Source: Acanthamoeba lenticulata
Lineage: Eukaryota > Discosea > Longamoebia > Acanthamoebidae
Direction of reading: 5' to 3'
NCBI GenBank assembly: GCA_002179805.1
Contig: NAVB01002513.1
Location: 1 to 22,529 of the forward strand
DNA length: 22,529 bases
The notes under the pieces were generated by a model. It saw only the letters and a list, made by a program, of their open reading frames with translations. It was not told the DNA's origin and did not search any database. The translations under genes were made by a program, and so were the position numbers. Positions 19,481-22,529 of this stretch are shown here, piece by piece (the first letter of the stretch is position 1; each line of letters opens with the position of its first letter).

Positions 19481-21432
19481 TCAGTTACGTCCTCTGGTCA
19501 TCGGGTTGGTGACCGGCTTAATGTGCTGGTAGAACACTTCGGCACCGTACTTGGCGTCTTGCATGGTCTTGAGCAGGTTGTCAAGTTCATTCCTCTTATT
19601 CATGGCCGTGCTACGTGCGTTGGTGGCAATTCTGAGCAGGTCTTTCTGCTCCTCCAGCTGGCGCTCGGCCGCTCGTTGCTTCTCGTGCAAGCTGGCCAGC
19701 TGGCTCACCACTTCGTCCTTCTGGCGCACTATCTCGTCCATTCGGGCCTTCTTGTCGCGGATCTCGGCCTCCTTGTTCTTCACGTCGGTCGCGAGCCTTT
19801 CGCAGTCAGCCTGCGTCTCTGCAAGCTGCGTCATGACCGCTTGCAGCTTCCGGTCCAGCTGCGCCTTCTGGTTGCTCTTGGCCTTGACCTCGTCCGCCAT
19901 GGAGCGGATACGGAGCTGGACTTCATCATGGCTCTCTTCGAGCGCCGCTTGCGCCGTGAGGGTGCGCTCGCGCTCGAGCTTGGCGGTGTTCAGCTTCTGC
20001 TTGAGCTCCACGAGTTGCTGGCTGACCGATCGGTGCTTTCCCTGCGCCGCGTTGAGCTTCTGCCTTGCGCGACCGATCTTGCTTTGGATCTGATTCATGC
20101 GGCTGGCTTCGCGCCTCGCGCTGTTCCGAGCCTCGCGCGCTTTCTCAGTCATGGTGTCTGACCGCTGGCGGTGCTCGTTGCGCTGCGAGGTCAGCTGATT
20201 GTGACGCTGTCGGTTCTTGTTGATGGCTTCACGAATCTGCTGCCTCTCTGCTTCGCGGGACACCGTTACAGTGCGCTTGGGACATTTGCCCTCGGTACGA
20301 GTGTAGTCTTGTGTGTTGTGGAGCTGTTGTTGCAACTTGGCTTCTTCTTCGTCGAGCTTTGCCATCTCCTGCTCGCACCGCTGCGCAGCCGCCCTTTGCT
20401 GGAGAGATAAATGAGCCTCAGCAGGGCTACGGGACAATCAGTAGTTGTCGTTAACTAACCTCGGCAGCTTCTCGATCAAGACGCGCAGCTTCGTCCTCTT
20501 GATGCGCCCTCTCTTCACTGGCCTCTTGGTACTCGCTTTCCAGATCGTTGATGAGGTCTTCCGTGCTATCGATCACTTGCTCGAGCTCCTTTTGCTCCGC
20601 CGAAGCCTCGCGCATCTCCTCACCAACCGCACGAAGCTTATCTTCAAGGCGACGCAACGAGTCGGCCAGCCGCTTGCCTTCAGCCTGTGCGCACAACCTC
20701 GTTTCAGTTACGAGCCATCATGCCAATACGAGATGTTTGAGACCACCTTCATTCTTTCAGCGTTGAAATTCTCTTGGCGAAGGCGTTCCTCAAGGTCGGC
20801 GATGGCGGCTGCCAGGGCAGCCTCTTCGTTCTTGATGTCGTCGATCTCTTGTTTGAGCTTGTCGGCAGTGCGCTTAAACTCACTCAGCTTGCCGGTCGCT
20901 TCAGCGAGTTCTTCCTGTTTGCCGCGCAGCTCCTGCATCGCCACATCGACCTCACGCTTGGTTGCCTGCAGTTGGGCCTCTTTCATGGCGCGCTGGTCCT
21001 CGAGGGCCTGCCTCTGTCCCTGAGCCTCTCTGAGGTCCGCCGTAATTCTGTTGATCTGAGCTTCATGCTGCTTGACTTGACCCTGGAGCAAGTGAAGGTC
21101 AGCTCGTGCTTGGTCCCTCTCACGCCGCACGTCCTCCATGCGCTGGTCCACGTCTTTCAGGCCATGCTCGACTTCTTGCGCGCTGACCTGTCGCGTTCAA
21201 CAGAAAGAAAAGCCAAAAAAATTAAAAATAAATAAGAAACAAGAAAAAACTCTTCTCAATTCATAAGGATTTGATTTGCAATAACTGATGCCAACGTGCA
21301 GGCCACTGACGGAGCTCCGTCAGTGAGAAACACACTTACGTTGTTTTGGGCCAGACGCTCTTGCATGTCCTGTTCTCCATTCAATGGCCTTGAATCGAAA
21401 TTGAAGGCTTCGGGATCACGGCGACCTTGCAT
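19481..21432 (-). CDS. long coiled-coil protein
   Basis: Unrecognised 558-residue protein. Exons 21432-21340, 21187-20747, 20684-20460 and 20398-19481, all phase-0 junctions. The first exon (MQGRRDPEAFNFDSRPLN) looks like a short unstructured head; the rest is nearly continuous heptad-rich coiled coil full of Glu, Gln, Arg, Lys and Ala. A break around KCPKRTVTVSREAER interrupts it. The tail (GAEVFYQHIKPVTNPMTRGRN) is globular or a peptide motif. No membrane segment and no motor or other catalytic domain. Gene order, strand and composition resemble the downstream coiled-coil gene, but I see no clear sequence identity between them. A divergent gene starts upstream. Confidence 0.85.
21304..21325. 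repeat. perfect 22-base palindrome inside intron 1 of the coiled-coil gene
   Basis: Arms CACTGACGGAG and CTCCGTCAGTG are exact reverse complements with no spacer, centred on a SacI-type GAGCTC. It lies 14 bases inside the intron from the GTAAGT donor. In RNA it could fold into a hairpin next to the 5' splice site, with a small loop opened at the centre. Confidence 0.9.
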
Positions 21433-21700
21433 CGTGTGGCGGGAAGAAAGTATAGGCGAAGCTTTGTGCTTGTAAGTGAACACGTTGATCGAGTTAAAAG
21501 TTGGTTTGAAGGACCGCAGGCTTTTCGGTACATATTCTAGACCCTCCACTTCGGCCGAACTCCCAACCCTCAGAGAACAGTTCTACCGAATTGTCAGTGT
21601 TTCACTTATAAACGACCCAAACAACCTTTTGCGTCATAGCCACAAGCATTGCCCACTCCAGCTGACCAAGTACCTTCTTTGTGCTGCCACCTTTCGCCTG

Positions 21701-22529
21701 ATGGAACAGGAGCTCGAGGAACCGCAAGCGTTGGCCCTGCGCGCGGTCACCGCCCTTTTGGAACGAGTCCGCATGAACGTCGACGGAGCCAGACAGAATC
21801 AAATGGCCACCGATCTATTGGCGATTATCGATGATTTGGCCCTGGATGCCGAAATGGGCAGTGGTCAAAATGAGCAAAAGCTAGATACGTCCCTCGCCGT
21901 CTCCTTCTCCCTGCAGGAGCTCTACAGGCGACTCGCCAGCCTTGGGCTCGACAAGACTTTGCGTCAGGGCCTCGCGGCCCTTTCTACTGCTTCGCTCAAC
22001 CACCCAAGCGCCACCGTGACCCGCTCGGCCCTGCAGTACTTACTCGAGCTGGCCCAGGTGCGCCTCTTTTATTTTTGATTTTCTTTCATTTCCTCCTTTT
22101 TTCCAACTTACCTGAGGCCTGACCTTTTGGGTCTCGTAAAGACCAGCGGCAGACAGCAATGGTCGGTGCCTTCGCCGTCAGCGCCGCTGGCTGGTCTCAG
22201 GAGGTCGGACTCTGAGGCAGCGCCATCTGTGCAGCCCCAGCCCCAGCCCCAGACCCAGCAGCAAAGGCAGAGACGGCGGCCAAAACAGAGACAGCATGCG
22301 GCTCAAAAGACGGCCCTCCGAGTTCGAATCTACTGTCGCACCGACGAGAGCTACCAACAACTGAAGAAGCGGGAGGTCGACGTGGCCAAAGGGCTGCTGG
22401 CGCGGGGGCTTTTCCACCAGCTCCACCTCGTGATGTCCGGACACGGCCAGAAGCTGTTCGACCGCGAGATTGTCGTCCAGGAGAGGGTCGACAAGACGGC
22501 GTCGGGCCACACGCAGGCGCCCAGCTTCC
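21701..22529 (+). CDS. unrecognised helical protein, 3' end beyond window
   Basis: Partial gene cut by the right edge. Exon 1 ends at 22057 (...LLELAQ, donor GTGCGC). Exon 2 starts at 22157 after a GACAG acceptor, the only acceptor near that keeps the later frame open. The first in-frame ATG is 21701 (MEQELEEPQALAL). The frame is already open from 21476, and the part before the ATG (QLTKYLLCAATFRL) also looks protein-like, so an upstream exon is possible. Exon 1 is rich in leucine helices, perhaps HEAT/ARM-like. Exon 2 begins with a Gln/Pro/Arg low-complexity stretch (QPQPQPQTQQQ) and then ALRVRIYCRTDESY and FHQLHLVMSGHGQ. No family recognised. Confidence 0.6.

Overview
This is a nuclear window from an intron-rich, GC-rich protist. 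It holds ten whole or nearly whole protein genes plus one cut by the right edge. Exons are G+C-rich, and introns are short (about 40-150 bases) and poorer in G+C. Genes are tightly packed on both strands (60-500 bases apart). The gene content (lysosomal phospholipase B-like protein, class I PITP, RUN-FYVE protein, IDH2-type isocitrate dehydrogenase) fits an amoebozoan. Acanthamoeba is my best guess, from gene style only. I see no rRNA, tRNA, CRISPR array or intact mobile element.

Layout. (1) Left edge to 2326, minus: phospholipase B-like hydrolase, 3' end beyond the window. (2) 2451-4000, plus: phosphatidylinositol transfer protein, divergent from gene 1 across a 124-base promoter that carries a perfect 14-base bZIP palindrome. 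(3) 4187-5121, minus: MYND zinc-finger protein, convergent with the PITP gene. (4) 5228-7290, minus: mitochondrial NADP-isocitrate dehydrogenase, ten exons. (5) 7575-8843, minus: PIG-L/LmbE-type deacetylase with a signal peptide. (6) 9133-11414, plus: coiled-coil protein with a KEN box, sharing with gene 5 a divergent promoter that has two E2F-like sites. (7) 11851-15411, plus: 1020-residue RUN-FYVE protein. (8) 15472-16608, minus: intronless Gfo/Idh/MocA (Gal80-like) oxidoreductase. (9) 16805-18968 and (10) 19481-21432, minus: two tandem long coiled-coil proteins, the first with a hydrophobic alanine-rich segment. (11) 21701 to the right edge, plus: unrecognised protein.

How they relate. Several products deal with lipids or phosphoinositides: the phospholipase B-like protein, the PITP, the PI3P-type FYVE protein and a relative of the GPI-anchor deacetylase. 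There is no operon logic here, so I treat the clustering as probably chance. The exon models were built by hand. Reading phase closes across every junction of genes 1, 2, 4, 5, 6, 7, 9 and 10. Two junctions of gene 3 remain ambiguous.

Most notable points: a strong preference for C at intron position +4 (36 of 50 donors), a PITP whose inositol-headgroup residues are substituted, an 8-base micro-exon, the E2F sites with a KEN box at gene 6, the bZIP palindrome, and the hydrophobic segment inside coiled-coil gene 9.
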